Assembly (NCBI GenBank): GCA_032433765.1
Contig: JAVIAB010000092.1
Coordinates: forward strand, 62,286,126 to 62,350,125
Reading direction: 5' to 3'
DNA from: Megaustenia siamemsis
Taxonomy: Eukaryota > Mollusca > Gastropoda > Stylommatophora > Ariophantidae
DNA: 64,000 nucleotides
Shown here: positions 54,726-64,000 of the stretch, one piece after another
Numbering within the stretch: the first letter of the stretch is position 1
How the letters are laid out: every line of letters starts with the position of its first letter
Position numbers and translations under genes: made by a program
Notes under the pieces: model-generated
The model's input: only the letters and a program-made list of their open reading frames with translations
What the model was told of the DNA's origin: nothing
Databases searched by the model: none

Positions 54726-55299
54726 TTAATTTCTCACGTTATCTCATTAATTTCTCACCTTACCTTATTAATCTCCAACTCATATCTCCCCAAATCATTA
54801 AGAATATATCACTTACTGTGCATGAACTCCAGTCTCGATGAGACAATTTCAGAAAACACTTCTAATACATGTTTGTAATGTTATCAAATTAATTTGTAAA
54901 ATTATTGTTATTCACACAGTCAAATTATCCTTTATTAATGTTAAATGCAACTACTTTTTTAACAAATATTTTAGGTGGAATTTAAGGTGTTATACTTTTT
55001 ACAAATAAATTAAATATGATATCTTCCCATTATTGTTGTCATAAGTAACTAGTTAAGTAACTATTCATTCACCAGTTTATCGAATTATTGAAAAATAATC
55101 AACATAAGGATTATGTATCAAATGTCATGAGCGGACCTAGGATGTTTAGCAATCGGGGCGAACCTTCTCTTGTCTCTCCCTCTTTTTAATTATTGTCCCT
55201 TTTTTAATCTTCAGTTTTGGCACCAATTTGATTAAGTCGTCTTTAAAAAAAAAAAAAAACTATCTTTACGACACATAGTACTATTGTTGGTGTATGTCG
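54726..55299. other. Unique AT-rich sequence, no gene seen
   Basis: No defensible frame or repeat. A 13-A run lies at about 55247. Confidence 0.45.
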
Positions 55300-55510
55300 G
55301 GGGGGGGGGAGGGGAGGAGGGGGGGCAACGATAGAACCAGAGGGATAAAGGCCGCTCGGTCAGAGCAGTCGCCACGACGTGTGCGACTCAGGATTTTTCT
55401 TTCACCCCCGATAGTAAAAATCCTTTCTGTCTACCGCGAGCTTCGAACACCGTACGTCAGCTTTTCAGCTAGCGGAACAGTGGTTTTAGCCGCACGGCCA
55501 CGCACACCTC
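55300..55510 (-). mobile_element. G-rich start and possible tRNA-derived repeat
   Basis: 55300-55327 is G-rich (GGGGGGGGGGAGGGGAGGAG). On the minus strand at 55430-55500, GTGGCCGTGCGGCTAA and GGTGTTCGAAGC look like degenerate box A and box B. The forward frame 55294-55545 has no family match. Confidence 0.35.
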
Positions 55511-55659
55511 ACAAAGTCGTCTTAATGACCTCAAATATGATTTAACTTGCAATGTCGCCAGGGACAGAGAACATTCCCTCACAGCACGCATATAAGACCC
55601 TGCGTTAGTTTTAGCTCCTTCGATGTGTGCAAAATTAAATTACTGAATAAAGTAGTATA

Positions 55660-56158
55660 GTAGTAACATTAAACTGTAGTAACATTAAACTGCAGTAACA
55701 TTAAACTGTAGTAACATTAAACTGCAGTAACATTAAACTGTAGTAACATTAAACTGTAGTAATATTAAACTGTAGTAACATTAAACCGCAGTAACATTAA
55801 ACTGTAGTAACATTAAACTATAGTAACATTAAACTATAGTAACATTAAACTGCAGTAACATTAAACTGCAGTAACATTAAACTGTAGTAACATTAAACTG
55901 TAGTAACATTAAACTGCAGTAACATTAAACTATAGTAACATTAAACTGCAGTAACATTAAACTGTAGTAACATTAAACTGCAGTAACATTAAACTATAGT
56001 AACATTAAACTGCAGTAACATTAAACTGCAGTAACATTAAACTATAGTAACATTAAACTATAGTAACATTAAACTGCAGTAACATTAAACTATAGTAACA
56101 TTAAACTGTAGTAACATTAAACTGTAGTTACATTAAACTTCAGTAACATTAAACTATA
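55660..56158. repeat. 16-bp minisatellite, left half (about 31 copies)
   Basis: The unit is GTAGTAACATTAAACT or GCAGTAACATTAAACT (16 bp). It is interrupted at 56159 by a SINE and resumes at 58537. Confidence 0.95.
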
Positions 56159-56218
56159 TTTTAAAAAATAGTAAAGTACCCCCGTCACGCCAAGTGGTGT
56201 ATAAGGAATATGGTGTTA

Positions 56219-58330
56219 TAGCTTGTTTCATAAGTCGTGCCCAACTTTAAAAATCAATATATTTTAAACCACTTTTTGTAATTTTTTCAAAATTTGCATG
56301 TATAGTTATAATGATTAGAACCCAAAAGGGAATTAATTTCATTAAAAACAAACATTTGGTTATTATTATTGCTTATTTGATTTATATAAATTTATAACGA
56401 CCCATTGATGTAGTCAAAACTTAGTGTTTACAGTATTTAAGTTACAAATAGCGATTACAAATCTATACACGCTCAAATTTACGATTTTGCACGCTTTCCG
56501 CGTGAGTTGTCTGACACAATTAGACACTTGTAGTAAACACGAGACATTGTGTGTTCCATTTCCGTTAATTCACCGGCGTAACGTGGAACAATAACATTTA
56601 TCATGAGTCTTAACATGAAATTCTGCAGTTTACAAAACATCGCAATAAAAATGTATGACTATTTTTGCAAAGAGGCTAAACGAGAAAGATTATTTCATTC
56701 TTTAGAAAACACTGAGAATAGGACAAGACACATTTTGGATTTATCTAAACGGTCATTTAATCGCTGGATTCAAGCACGTGACCGTCAATGTTCAAAATAT
56801 ACAAAATCACAAGGAAGAGCAAAAATGTTGGATAATTTCGACAGTGAACTTATTAGAAGTGAAATTCGCAAAATGTTGGGTATGAATGAAACTGTTACAA
56901 TAAGAAAATTAAAAGTATCGCTGAAAAAGAACAACAGTATTGAAATATCAAAGTCTACATTATGGAGGAATGTGAGAGCTGCAGGCTTTACATTCAGAAA
57001 GTATTCCAATGGACGAAACATCATCTGTGAGAAGCCACATATAGTAGTCATGAGAAGCAAGTACTTACGTGAAGTAAAAGAGGTGCGCAAGCAAGGTTAT
57101 GATATTGTGTACTTGGATGAAACATGGATCAATGCTCACCACACTAACCAAAGGGAATGGCAGTCATCAGATGGAAAGATTAAGAGATTAATACCTAGCA
57201 GCAAAGGACAGCGCTTGATAATTGCTCATGCAGGTAGTCGACAACATGGACTAATACAGAATGCAAAGCTCATTTTTCTTTCAAAATCCATAGACAATCG
57301 GGATTATCACTCTGAGATGAATGGTCACATATTTAGACATTGGATTGAAAATTCTGTTCTCCCATCACTAGATCGACCATCTTGCCTAATAATGGACAAT
57401 GCAGCGTACCACAACATTGTTGCACTTGAAGATAAAGTCCCGACGTCATCCAGTACAAAAGATGCTATTAAGATATGGCTCACAAAGGAGCACATACAAT
57501 TTAATAACATGTACTTAAAACCTGAATTACTATCTCTAGTAAAGCAAAAACAGAGGACAAAGATTTTTCAAATAGATAAGATTATCCAAGAGCACGGTCA
57601 TATAAGTTTGAGGCTGCCACCTTACCATGCTCATTTAAATCCAATAGAACTAATCTGGGCAAAATTAAAAGGACAAGTGGCAGATGAAAATACAACATTC
57701 AAAATATGCGATGTAAAGACTCTTGCTAATCTCGCTTTATTAAATATAGACAAAGATTATTGGGCTAAATGTGAAGACCACGTCTTAAAACAGGAAGAGG
57801 AATATTGGAAAAATGATGGTTTGTGGAATGTTCAACCCCAAACAGTTATTAATCTTTTAGACTCGTCTGATTCAGAATGAAAGTATATAGCCCCCACAAT
57901 GTTGGCCCCTATATTACCTTAAATTAGTTCAACAAACGGTCCTTTTCAGGACCACACAACTATGAAAATTGGACATACAGGTATACCTTGATATTATCGT
58001 CCGTCCTCGAACTGAGAAGACAATAATTCTCCTGGTGTTTTTCCTTATTCAGTTATTTCCCCATTACGGCCACGCCTTTACCTAGTGAAAATTAATTATA
58101 AACCAGCAACTACGGTAATTTCTATTATTTAGGGGCTCACAATTTACAATTTTGACAAACATCAAAGAAATTCGCCGCTTTAAGAAAACTGCAGCTGCAA
58201 GATATTTGTTAAATATACATTTAAAGGGTCTTTTGCATTCTAATAACATTTGGAAAATTTCAAAAGTATTTAACAAACGGTTAGACAGTAATAGCGTTTT
58301 GAAGTTGGGCATATGTTTTGAAACGAGCTA
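56219..58330 (+). mobile_element. Complete IS630/Tc1/mariner-type transposon, DD82E 'Sailor'-like
   Basis: Length 2112 bp with one transposase gene. The ends are inverted repeats: TAGCTTGTTTCATAAGTCGT at the left and, reverse-complemented, TAGCTCGTTTCAAAACATAT at the right; about 27 of the first 34 positions match, including GCCCAACTT further in. The flanking TA at 56217-56218 and 58331-58332 is the expected TA target duplication, confirmed because the surrounding SINE is otherwise continuous. The long D-to-E spacing of the transposase, 83 residues by my count, agrees with the DD82E (Sailor) group. Structurally it looks autonomous. Confidence 0.92.
56603..57880 (+). CDS. Sailor-like DDE transposase, intact, 425 aa
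   Basis: Catalyses excision and integration of its element at TA. Two helix-turn-helix-like segments in the N-terminal part (about residues 11-60 and 85-128) should bind the inverted repeats. Catalytic triad: D172 in VYLDETW, D265 in LIMDNAAYH and E349 in HLNPIELIWAKLK; 83 residues lie between the second D and E, against 34 in classic Tc1 and mariner, with the extra sequence forming a Lys-rich insert (residues 280-335). The C-terminus is acidic (LLDSSDSE). The first ATG (56603) is used; a second at residue 5 is possible. No stop or frameshift. 384 bp of 5' and 450 bp of 3' non-coding sequence lie within the element. Confidence 0.9.
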   Translation: MSLNMKFCSLQNIAIKMYDYFCKEAKRERLFHSLENTENRTRHILDLSKRSFNRWIQARDRQCSKYTKSQGRAKMLDNFDSELIRSEIRKMLGMNETVTIRKLKVSLKKNNSIEISKSTLWRNVRAAGFTFRKYSNGRNIICEKPHIVVMRSKYLREVKEVRKQGYDIVYLDETWINAHHTNQREWQSSDGKIKRLIPSSKGQRLIIAHAGSRQHGLIQNAKLIFLSKSIDNRDYHSEMNGHIFRHWIENSVLPSLDRPSCLIMDNAAYHNIVALEDKVPTSSSTKDAIKIWLTKEHIQFNNMYLKPELLSLVKQKQRTKIFQIDKIIQEHGHISLRLPPYHAHLNPIELIWAKLKGQVADENTTFKICDVKTLANLALLNIDKDYWAKCEDHVLKQEEEYWKNDGLWNVQPQTVINLLDSSDSE

Positions 58331-58536
58331 TAGTGACCATACATTTTACAGACCCTCGGCACATGATTTTTGGGGTAATGTGGTCGGCCTTACGCCCGTG
58401 CCGCTTGACTTTCCCAGAAAAAAATCCGATACGCATTAAAGGCTGGATGAACCGGAAGCCGTCGGTTGGGATAGAAACCTATCTCTTGTCCTTTGTAGTC
58501 AAGTTCTCCGTAACCACTGAGCTATCGTGGCTCCCA

Positions 58537-58930
58537 ACATTAAATTATAGTAACATTAAACTGTAGTAACATTAAACTGTAGTAACATTAAACTGCAGTA
58601 ACATTAAACTATAGTAACATTAAACTGTAGTAACATTAAACTGTAGTAAGTTTAAACTGCAGTAACATTAAACTGTAGTAACATTAAAATGCAGTAACAT
58701 TAAACTATAGTAACGTTAAACTGTTGTAACATTAAACTGTAGTAACATTAAAATGCAGTAACATTAAACTATAGTAACGTTAAACTGCAGTAACATTAAA
58801 CTGTAGTAACATTAAAATGCAGTAACGTTAAACTATAGTAACGCTAAACTGTTGTAACATTAAACTGAAGTAACATTAAACAGTTGTAACATTACACTAC
58901 AGTAACATTAAACTGTAGTAACATTAAAAT
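58537..58930. repeat. 16-bp minisatellite, right half (about 25 copies)
   Basis: Same unit as 55660-56158 but more variable here (TTAAAATGCAG, GTAACGTTAAACT, CTGTTGTAAC). Together the two halves make one array of about 55 units split by nested insertions. Confidence 0.94.
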
Positions 58931-59377
58931 CAAGACGACAACTAGCATTTGGACTGAGAGGTTATCAAGTGACTCGTAGCTGACTGCTTGAATCTGAATC
59001 AGCAGTAGTAACAAATGAAGCAAGATCTTGCTCCTTCTCCCCAATGTGAATGGGTATCAGACTAGCCAGTTTGGCAGAGCGAATCGGAATCAAAGATGGA
59101 AGGTATCACAGCAGCCAGAGTTACCGTGCTGGAGATATGCGAGTAAATGTTAGGCCAACAATCCATCTTTTGTGTTACTAAGGCCTGCGGGCTGAAAGGA
59201 AAATCATGAAATCACCTTAAATTTGTGACGTTTTTAACTACGCGAGCTGTTGACGGCTGACGTCATTTTACACACAACTGCCACTGCTTGTAAAGCTGAA
59301 AACGTCACAAACTTTGGTTGATTCTTTTCAGTCCATTTTGAGCGATGTGACCGACATCACGTCAATCCGCCTTTTAC
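58931..59377. other. Unique sequence, no gene seen
   Basis: Moderate GC, including a GGCTGACGTCATTTTACAC stretch at about 59254-59272 that contains a perfect CRE-type TGACGTCA. No exon identified. Confidence 0.4.
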
Positions 59378-59850
59378 TGTACGCCAAGTGGCGGCGTATA
59401 AGGAATATGGTGTTAGTGACTATAAATTTTACAGACCTTTGGCACACAAATTTTGAGGTAATGTGGTCGGTATTACGCCCGTGCCGCTTTACTTTCTCAG
59501 AAAAAATCCGGTACCCATTCAAGGCTGGGTGAACCAGGAAACCGTCGATTGGGATCGAACCTTACCTCTTGTCCATTGTAGGCCAGTTCACTAACCACTG
59601 AGCAAAAATCTCTGGTACTCTTTTTTAAAGGATGGATGAACCCGGAAACCGTCGGTTGGGATCGAACCTTACCTCTTGTCCATTGTAGGCCAGTTCACTA
59701 ACCACTGAGCAAAAATCTCTGGTACTCTTTTTTAAAGGATGGGTGAACCCGGCTTTCAAAAAAACAACATTTGCCACTTCTAGTAATCGAACCCGGGCAT
59801 TTTTGTACAAAAAGCGAGAACACTAACTACTCAGCCACTGAGGCCTGTGA
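59378..59850 (-). mobile_element. Mosaic SINE: SINE-A body, 107-bp partial duplication, SINE-C head
   Basis: 59385-59603 is a SINE-A copy whose head stops at CACTGAGC. 59604-59710 then repeats the head-proximal 100 bp, preceded by AAAATCTCTGGTACTC, which is typical of SINE-C. A third segment from 59711 begins with the same AAAAATCTCTGGTACTC and ends with a SINE-C-like head (box B GGGTTCGAT on the minus strand and the CACTGAGGCCT end at about 59845). Template switching during retroposition or unequal exchange would explain it. Confidence 0.8.
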
Positions 59851-60124
59851 ACACTTTATATATTTTTATTTTTCTAAATTCACGCACTGTATTCATCTTA
59901 GCAACAATCATGATTGTGCCAGGCTTATTGTTTTACAACATTGCCGCATTATCTGCATAGTTTAGTGATAACAATTTCTATTTGTTTAAATCATTTCATT
60001 AGCACCATTTATCCCACTAGGTGACAGTAACACAATTATTAATTACTTTGATCGTATCAAAAATGTTATAGCGTCAGATGATAATAATATAAGTTTATAT
60101 TATCTTGGTAATTTAATAAATGTT
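59851..60124. other. Short unique AT-rich spacer
   Basis: Nothing recognised. Confidence 0.4.
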
Positions 60125-60335
60125 ACATGAATATTCACAACAGCCTAATAAAAGTAATATTGGAAGGAAGAATACAAGGTAAAAGAGGCAGAGACAGACC
60201 AAGACTAACATGGACGAGTAACAACAAAAGATGGACAAGTCAACCTATGACAACTGTATCATCAAAGCAAGAGACAGAGTGGAATGGCGCTCCGTGGTAG
60301 CCAACCTTCGACGCGGAGAAGGCACTCACTGATGA
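60125..60335 (+). mobile_element. LINE-D 3' end, second copy
   Basis: About 80% similar by eye to 15055-15250: CCTAATAAAAGTAATATTGG, then AGACCAAGACTAACATGGAC and the end GGCACTCACTGATGATGATT. Coding frame broken; 5' truncated. Confidence 0.8.
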
Positions 60336-60989
60336 TGATTATTTATCCAACCAGACGACAGTATACATTAATATTATCTAGATTATTTCAATAAATGTTA
60401 TACCAGTATTTATTTCACGAGATGAAGTGCTTTCCAAATGGATGGATCTTAATATGCATTGCACACTTCACCACACTATGATTGAGTGGTAAGGGTTCGG
60501 TAGTGCTCGCCGTCCGCTGTAGACGTCTTGGCAGTATACCCCAAACCGTACACTGCAACAATGTCTAAAGGCGCTTTCTTTACTAGGGTGATCGCTAGTC
60601 CCGTGGCTCGTTTAATCAAGACTTGACTGGGCTGATGAAGTGAAAAATAAGAAGATTACTCTCACTTCACCGCTATTTTTAGACAGTGGTGGCCGTCATA
60701 CGGTGATGAAGGGGAGAGGGTGGGGGATGGGACTTGATTTGGAAATTGTTGGGGGAGAGGGGGGGGGGGTAGCACCCGCTCTTAACTGACCAGCAGAGAA
60801 CCTTCTCGGCTTTTATCAATTATGTATAGGGTGTTTTTGGAATTGCTGAATCATTGACTGCATGCGTATGTGTGTGTGTGTGTGTGTATGTAGGGGGGCA
60901 ACGGAGGTGGGGGAGGGCGGAGTTGTTGTTGGAGGAAAAGGACATATTGTACATTTGTTAATTCATTTATTGTAAATTAAATGAGTAAA
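60336..60989. other. Unique sequence with G-quadruplex-prone runs
   Basis: 60711-60768 has repeated G-runs (GGGGAGAGGGTGGGGGATGG and later GGGGGAGAGG) and 60892-60920 has AGGGGGGCAACGGAGG and GTGGGGGAGGGCGG. (TG)n lies at about 60870-60888. No gene seen. Confidence 0.5.
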
Positions 60990-61145
60990 GACCAAGGAAT
61001 TCTTGGAGAAGACATATAGAAGCAGAGATGAAGATGATGGGGAAGACATGGAATGATCTTAAAAGAATGGCAAAAGACAGAACGACATGGAAAGTGTTTG
61101 TTGAAGACATATGCTCCACAGGGAGCTAAATAGTTAGAAGAAAGA
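60990..61145 (+). mobile_element. LINE-B 3' end, third copy
   Basis: The frame reads SWRRHI, EAEMKMMGKTWND, LKRMAKDRTTWKVFV and ends at a TAG just past GGAGCTAAATAG, then AGAAGAAAGAAGAAAAAA as the tail. It supplies the C-terminal residues missing from the 31.85-kb copy. 5' truncated. Confidence 0.82.
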
Positions 61146-61240
61146 AGAAAAAATGAGTAAAGATGATCAATGAATTAAACAAACATTTTAGCAACGCTGT
61201 TAATTGAATATCCATATGAGAATTCTTCTTCTACTGTTGT

Positions 61241-61278
<38 letters not shown>

Positions 61279-61281
61279 TTA

Positions 61282-61316
<35 letters not shown>

Positions 61317-61332
61317 AATACTACAACTACTA
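61241..61332. repeat. (TAC)n microsatellite, left part
   Basis: TACTAC units with a GCTGCTGCTGC patch, interrupted by a SINE at 61333. Confidence 0.92.
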
Positions 61333-61584
61333 GGGAGCTGAGATAGCTCAGTGGTTAGTGAACTGGATTACAAAGGAAAAGAGATCGGGTTCATTCCTAA
61401 CTGACGGCTTCCGAGTTCACCCAGTCTTAAATGGATACCGGATTTTTTATGGTAAAGTAAAGCGGCACAGGTGTAATACCGACCACATTACCCCAAAAAT
61501 CATATGCCGAAGATCTGTAAAGTTTATGGTCACTAACACCGTATTCCCTATACGCCACTTGGCGTAACGGGGTTCTTTACTTTT
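61333..61584 (+). mobile_element. SINE-A copy inserted in the TAC microsatellite
   Basis: The head GGGAGCTGAGATAGCTCAGT has two changes from consensus; full body and ACTTTTACTAC end. Target duplication cannot be resolved because both flanks are the same microsatellite. Confidence 0.93.
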
Positions 61585-61751
61585 ACTACTACTACTAATA
61601 CCACTACAGTTTTAATACTACTACTACTACTATTACTACAGTACTACTGCTACTACTTACAACTATTACAAATAGTATTACCACTACTACTGCAGTAGTA
61701 TTTGTACTGCTGTCGCTACTTTTACTATCACTACTACAAATACTAATAACC
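61585..61751. repeat. Imperfect TAC microsatellite, middle part
   Basis: TAC/ACT triplets with frequent substitutions. Confidence 0.88.
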
Positions 61752-62031
61752 ACTACTTCAAAAGGGAGCCGCGATAGCTCAGTGGTTAGTGAACTGGACT
61801 ATATATGGACAAGAGGTAGGGTTCGATCCCTACCGACAGCTTCCGGGTTCACCTAGCCTTAAATGGGTACCGGATTTTTTCTGGGAAAGTAAAGCAGCAC
61901 GGGCGTAATACCGACTACATTACTCCAAAAATCATGTGCTGAAGGTCTGTAAAATGTATGGTCACTAACACCATATTCTCTATACGCTACTTGGCGTAAC
62001 GGGGGCTCTTTACTTTACTTACTACTTCAAA
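61752..62031 (+). mobile_element. SINE-A copy with 11-bp target duplication
   Basis: The element spans about 61764-62020. ACTACTTCAAA is repeated at 61752-61762 and 62021-62031. Head and boxes are close to the consensus of the window. Confidence 0.94.
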
Positions 62032-62074
62032 CACTACAAATGCTACTGCTGCTACTAAATCTACAAATACTATA

Positions 62075-62140
<66 letters not shown>

Positions 62141-62145
62141 TACAA
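62032..62145. repeat. (TAC)n microsatellite, right part
   Basis: A long uninterrupted ACT/TAC run (about 62078-62135) gives poly-Thr and poly-Val frames that are artefacts. Confidence 0.94.
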
Positions 62146-62227
62146 ATATTGCTATTGCCTCATATGTTCTTTCAACAAATGTTACTATGACTGATTTCTC
62201 TGCTACATATGCCATTAATACAACTAC

Positions 62228-62515
62228 TACTGCTAATATTAAGGGAGCCGCGATAGCTCAGTGGTCAGAACTGGATTGCAATGGACAAGAGGTAGGGTTC
62301 GATCTCAACCGACGACGCCGGTTCACCCAGCCTTTAATGAGTACCGGATTTTTTACTGGAAAAATCAAGCGGCACTGGCATAATACCGACCACGTTACCC
62401 CAAAAATCATGTACCGAGGGTCTGTAAAAGTTATGGTCACTAACACCATATTCCCTATAAGCCATTTTGTGTGACGTGGCTCTTTACATTTTTTTTTTAC
62501 TTACTGCTAATATTA
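62228..62515 (+). mobile_element. SINE-A copy with 14-bp target duplication
   Basis: The head GGGAGCCGCGATAGCTCAGT starts at 62243. TACTGCTAATATTA occurs at 62228-62241 and 62502-62515 without mismatch. Several body substitutions (TTTTACTGGAAAAATCAAGC) mark it as distinct from its neighbours. Third direct-orientation copy in 1.2 kb. Confidence 0.95.
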
Positions 62516-62530
62516 TAGTGTATTATAGTA

Positions 62531-63843
62531 TAGGGTGTCTCTTTAATGTGCATTTTTTGTTGTTGAAATAATTACGCACCTAAATTTTATCTATGTATGA
62601 CGTAATAGTTCAATCACCATTTACGTGTTCTTTTAAACATCACTGCTACATGATAGATCTGGCTTACAATGGTGTTAACGATTGAAGAAAGAGTATTTAT
62701 AGTGGAGCATGTGTTCCGTAACGGCGGCAAGTATTCGAATGGGGTTGTTGAACAATTGTGAATAGATTTCCTGATACACCAGTGCCTCATCGAAATACTG
62801 TGAGTAATTTAATAATCAAATTTCAAAACACCGGTAGTGTACATGATGTTAGCCGTCCTGGTAGACCATCTGTTCTTGAAGTAACATCTCTCAACATCCA
62901 GGACAGCATTCTAATGAGTCCTGGCAAATCAATAAGAAAGCTGGCTCAACAAGTACACAAATCAAGCAGTACTGTTCATAGAGTTCTGAAAAAAAAATTA
63001 AAGTTACATCCGTACAAATTTTCCGTCGTTCCTCAATTAAAAGAATTAGATCACCAATCCAGAATTAATTATTGTATGTGGTTTGAGAATTTTCTAGCCC
63101 AAGAAGGTGAGGAAATCCTTGATTTCACTTTCTTCACAGATGAAGCATGGTTCCATTTGTCTGGGTACGTGAATAGGCAGAATGATCGTCTTTGGAGTGA
63201 TGAAAATCCACATGCATTGCACCCAGTGCCTCTCCACGATCAGAAAGTAGGAGTGTGGTGTGCAATGAGTCGTCAGCCGATAATCGGCCTAATTTTCTTC
63301 TATGACACAATAAATTCAGAAAGATACAGGATTAACATACTGGAGCGATTCGTAACCCAACTTTCTGAGCCAGAAATTGAAAAAGCTTGGTTTCAACAAG
63401 ATGGGGCAACTGCTCACACTGCTGTAAAATCACTGGAATTTTTATATGAAATTTTTGCTAATCGTATAATCTCTCGTGGAATTTGGCCTGCATGGTCTCC
63501 TGATCTTACTCCCATGGACTACTATCTCTGGGGTGAACTGAAAGGAAAAGTGTACGAAAACAATCCCCACACACTCGATGAGCTGCAGGTTTCAATCGCC
63601 AACAACATTAATAATGTTACACAGCCCATACTGCGTAAGGTTTTTGACAATATGAAAAAACGTATCAACATTTGCCAACTAAAACGTGGTGGATATTTCG
63701 AATACCTTTTGTGAATAGTGATGTTATATGTTTAACTTTACCGAAAAAGGAACAAGCTACAGCAGTACATGATGCGTGATTTACATAAATAAATTGGAAC
63801 AACTAGATTTTCAAATAATGCACAGTCATTAAAGAAACACCCA
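62531..63843 (+). mobile_element. Mariner-like element (long D-D spacing)
   Basis: The left end TAGGGTGTCTCTTTAATG (62531 on) and the reverse complement of the right end, TGGGTGTTTCTTTAATG (63843 back), form an inverted repeat that continues into TGCATTTTTTG / TGCATTATTTG after a 3-base difference. Length about 1.31 kb, one transposase gene. Preceded by TA but no TA follows the right end, so the right boundary has been altered. The left end lies 15 bp from the end of a SINE target duplication. Confidence 0.85.
62669..63714 (+). pseudogene. Mariner-like transposase with one N-terminal frameshift
   Basis: ATG 62669 opens a frame with TIEERVFIVEHVFRNGGKYS that ends at TGA 62756-62758. The remainder (318 codons, 62758-63714) is open in the next frame and begins NRFPDTPVPHRNTVSNLI, which continues the helix-turn-helix domain; a one-base deletion near 62757 explains the break. 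Numbering the 318-codon frame: D128 (FTDEAWFH), D215 (WFQQDGATAH) and D254 (SPDLTPMDYYLWG), with 38 residues between the last two. This places it among the longer-spaced mariner relatives (DD37D-DD41D range), not classic DD34D. HTH linker GRPS at about residue 36. Total about 348 residues, normal for the family. Confidence 0.88.
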
Positions 63844-63844
63844 C

Positions 63845-64000
63845 CGATCTGGAAGACCTTCAATTTCACAAGACCAAATTATGGAACTCCAAGACAGAAT
63901 TACAATGAGTCCAAATGCATCTTTAAACCACTTGTCTCAACAGGTGCAAATATCTTAGAGTTCTGTTCACAAGGTTTTAAGAAGTGAACTACACTATCGT
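63845..64000 (+). pseudogene. Second, diverged mariner-like transposase fragment (runs off the window)
   Basis: Beginning two bases after the right inverted repeat of the preceding element, the frame CGA TCT GGA... encodes RSGRPS, then ITMSPNASLNHLSQQVQIS, a TAG stop, and SSVHKVLRSEL. This is the second helix-turn-helix segment of a transposase related to, but clearly different from, the one at 62.7-63.7 kb (there ILMSPGKSIRKLAQQVHKSS). The N-terminal part is absent and the rest lies outside the window. Confidence 0.75.

Larger units (their letters stand above)
56171..58535 (-). mobile_element. SINE-A copy split by a DNA transposon
   Basis: The tail-side 48 bp (56171-56218, GTAAAGTACCCCCGTCACGC onward to TGGTGTTA) and the head-side 205 bp (58331-58535, TAGTGACCATAC onward to GCTATCGTGGCTCCC) join into one normal SINE when 56219-58332 is removed with one TA kept. 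Flanking AACATTAAACTATATT and AACATTAAATTATAGT are minisatellite units consistent with a 16-bp target duplication. Confidence 0.93.

Overview
The window reads as eukaryotic, AT-rich, gene-poor intergenic DNA from an invertebrate animal. The evidence is many tRNA-derived SINEs, several non-LTR retrotransposon families with long open frames, IS630/Tc1/mariner transposons, abundant micro- and minisatellites, and a Polinton/Maverick remnant. My inference is a lophotrochozoan, most likely a mollusc (cephalopod or gastropod). That rests on the style of the repeats and of the endonuclease/RT proteins and has not been checked by search. I found no rRNA, CRISPR array, convincing stand-alone tRNA or confident host gene; one possible terminal exon (36330-36461) is flagged.

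Layout. 0.8-17.3 kb: SINEs alternate with minisatellites (38-bp unit at 3.3-4.5 kb, 70-bp at 4.9-6.3 kb, 126-bp at 13.3-14.0 kb), LINE 3' ends and a 0.75-kb TATG array. 17.5-31.4 kb: one 13.9-kb minisatellite field whose unit changes from about 30-32 bp, to a regular 30 bp, to 29 bp. 31.8-40.5 kb: LINE 3' ends, a 61-bp minisatellite apparently born from the end of a LINE reading frame, an inverted SINE pair, and two 42-bp minisatellites. 41.36-43.56 kb: a decayed Polinton/Maverick segment with an adenain-like cysteine protease relic, an F54H12.2-like gene relic and a divergent small ORF resembling a PC4 ssDNA-binding domain. 44.1-47.7 kb: a nearly intact RTE-like LINE whose single 980-codon frame is broken only by a 424-bp retroposed element with a perfect 13-bp target duplication. 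49.2-54.7 kb: more minisatellites, degraded LINEs and SINEs. 55.7-58.9 kb: a three-level nest, a 16-bp minisatellite split by a SINE, which is split by an apparently complete 2.1-kb transposon of the long-spacing DD82E ('Sailor') type. 59.4-62.5 kb: a mosaic SINE and three SINEs dropped into a TAC microsatellite. 62.5-64.0 kb: a mariner-like element with one frameshift, abutting a second, diverged copy.

The elements form a small ecosystem. RTE-like LINEs are the probable machinery for the SINEs and the 0.4-kb element, which carry 9-16 bp direct repeats. Cut-and-paste elements land at TA inside older repeats. Tandem arrays have grown from unique DNA and at least once from LINE coding sequence. 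Nesting order gives relative ages. Items of most interest: the Polinton remnant with its PC4-like ORF, the intact Sailor-like transposon, the unclassified 0.4-kb family, two SINE types sharing one body under different tRNA-like heads, and the LINE-derived minisatellite.
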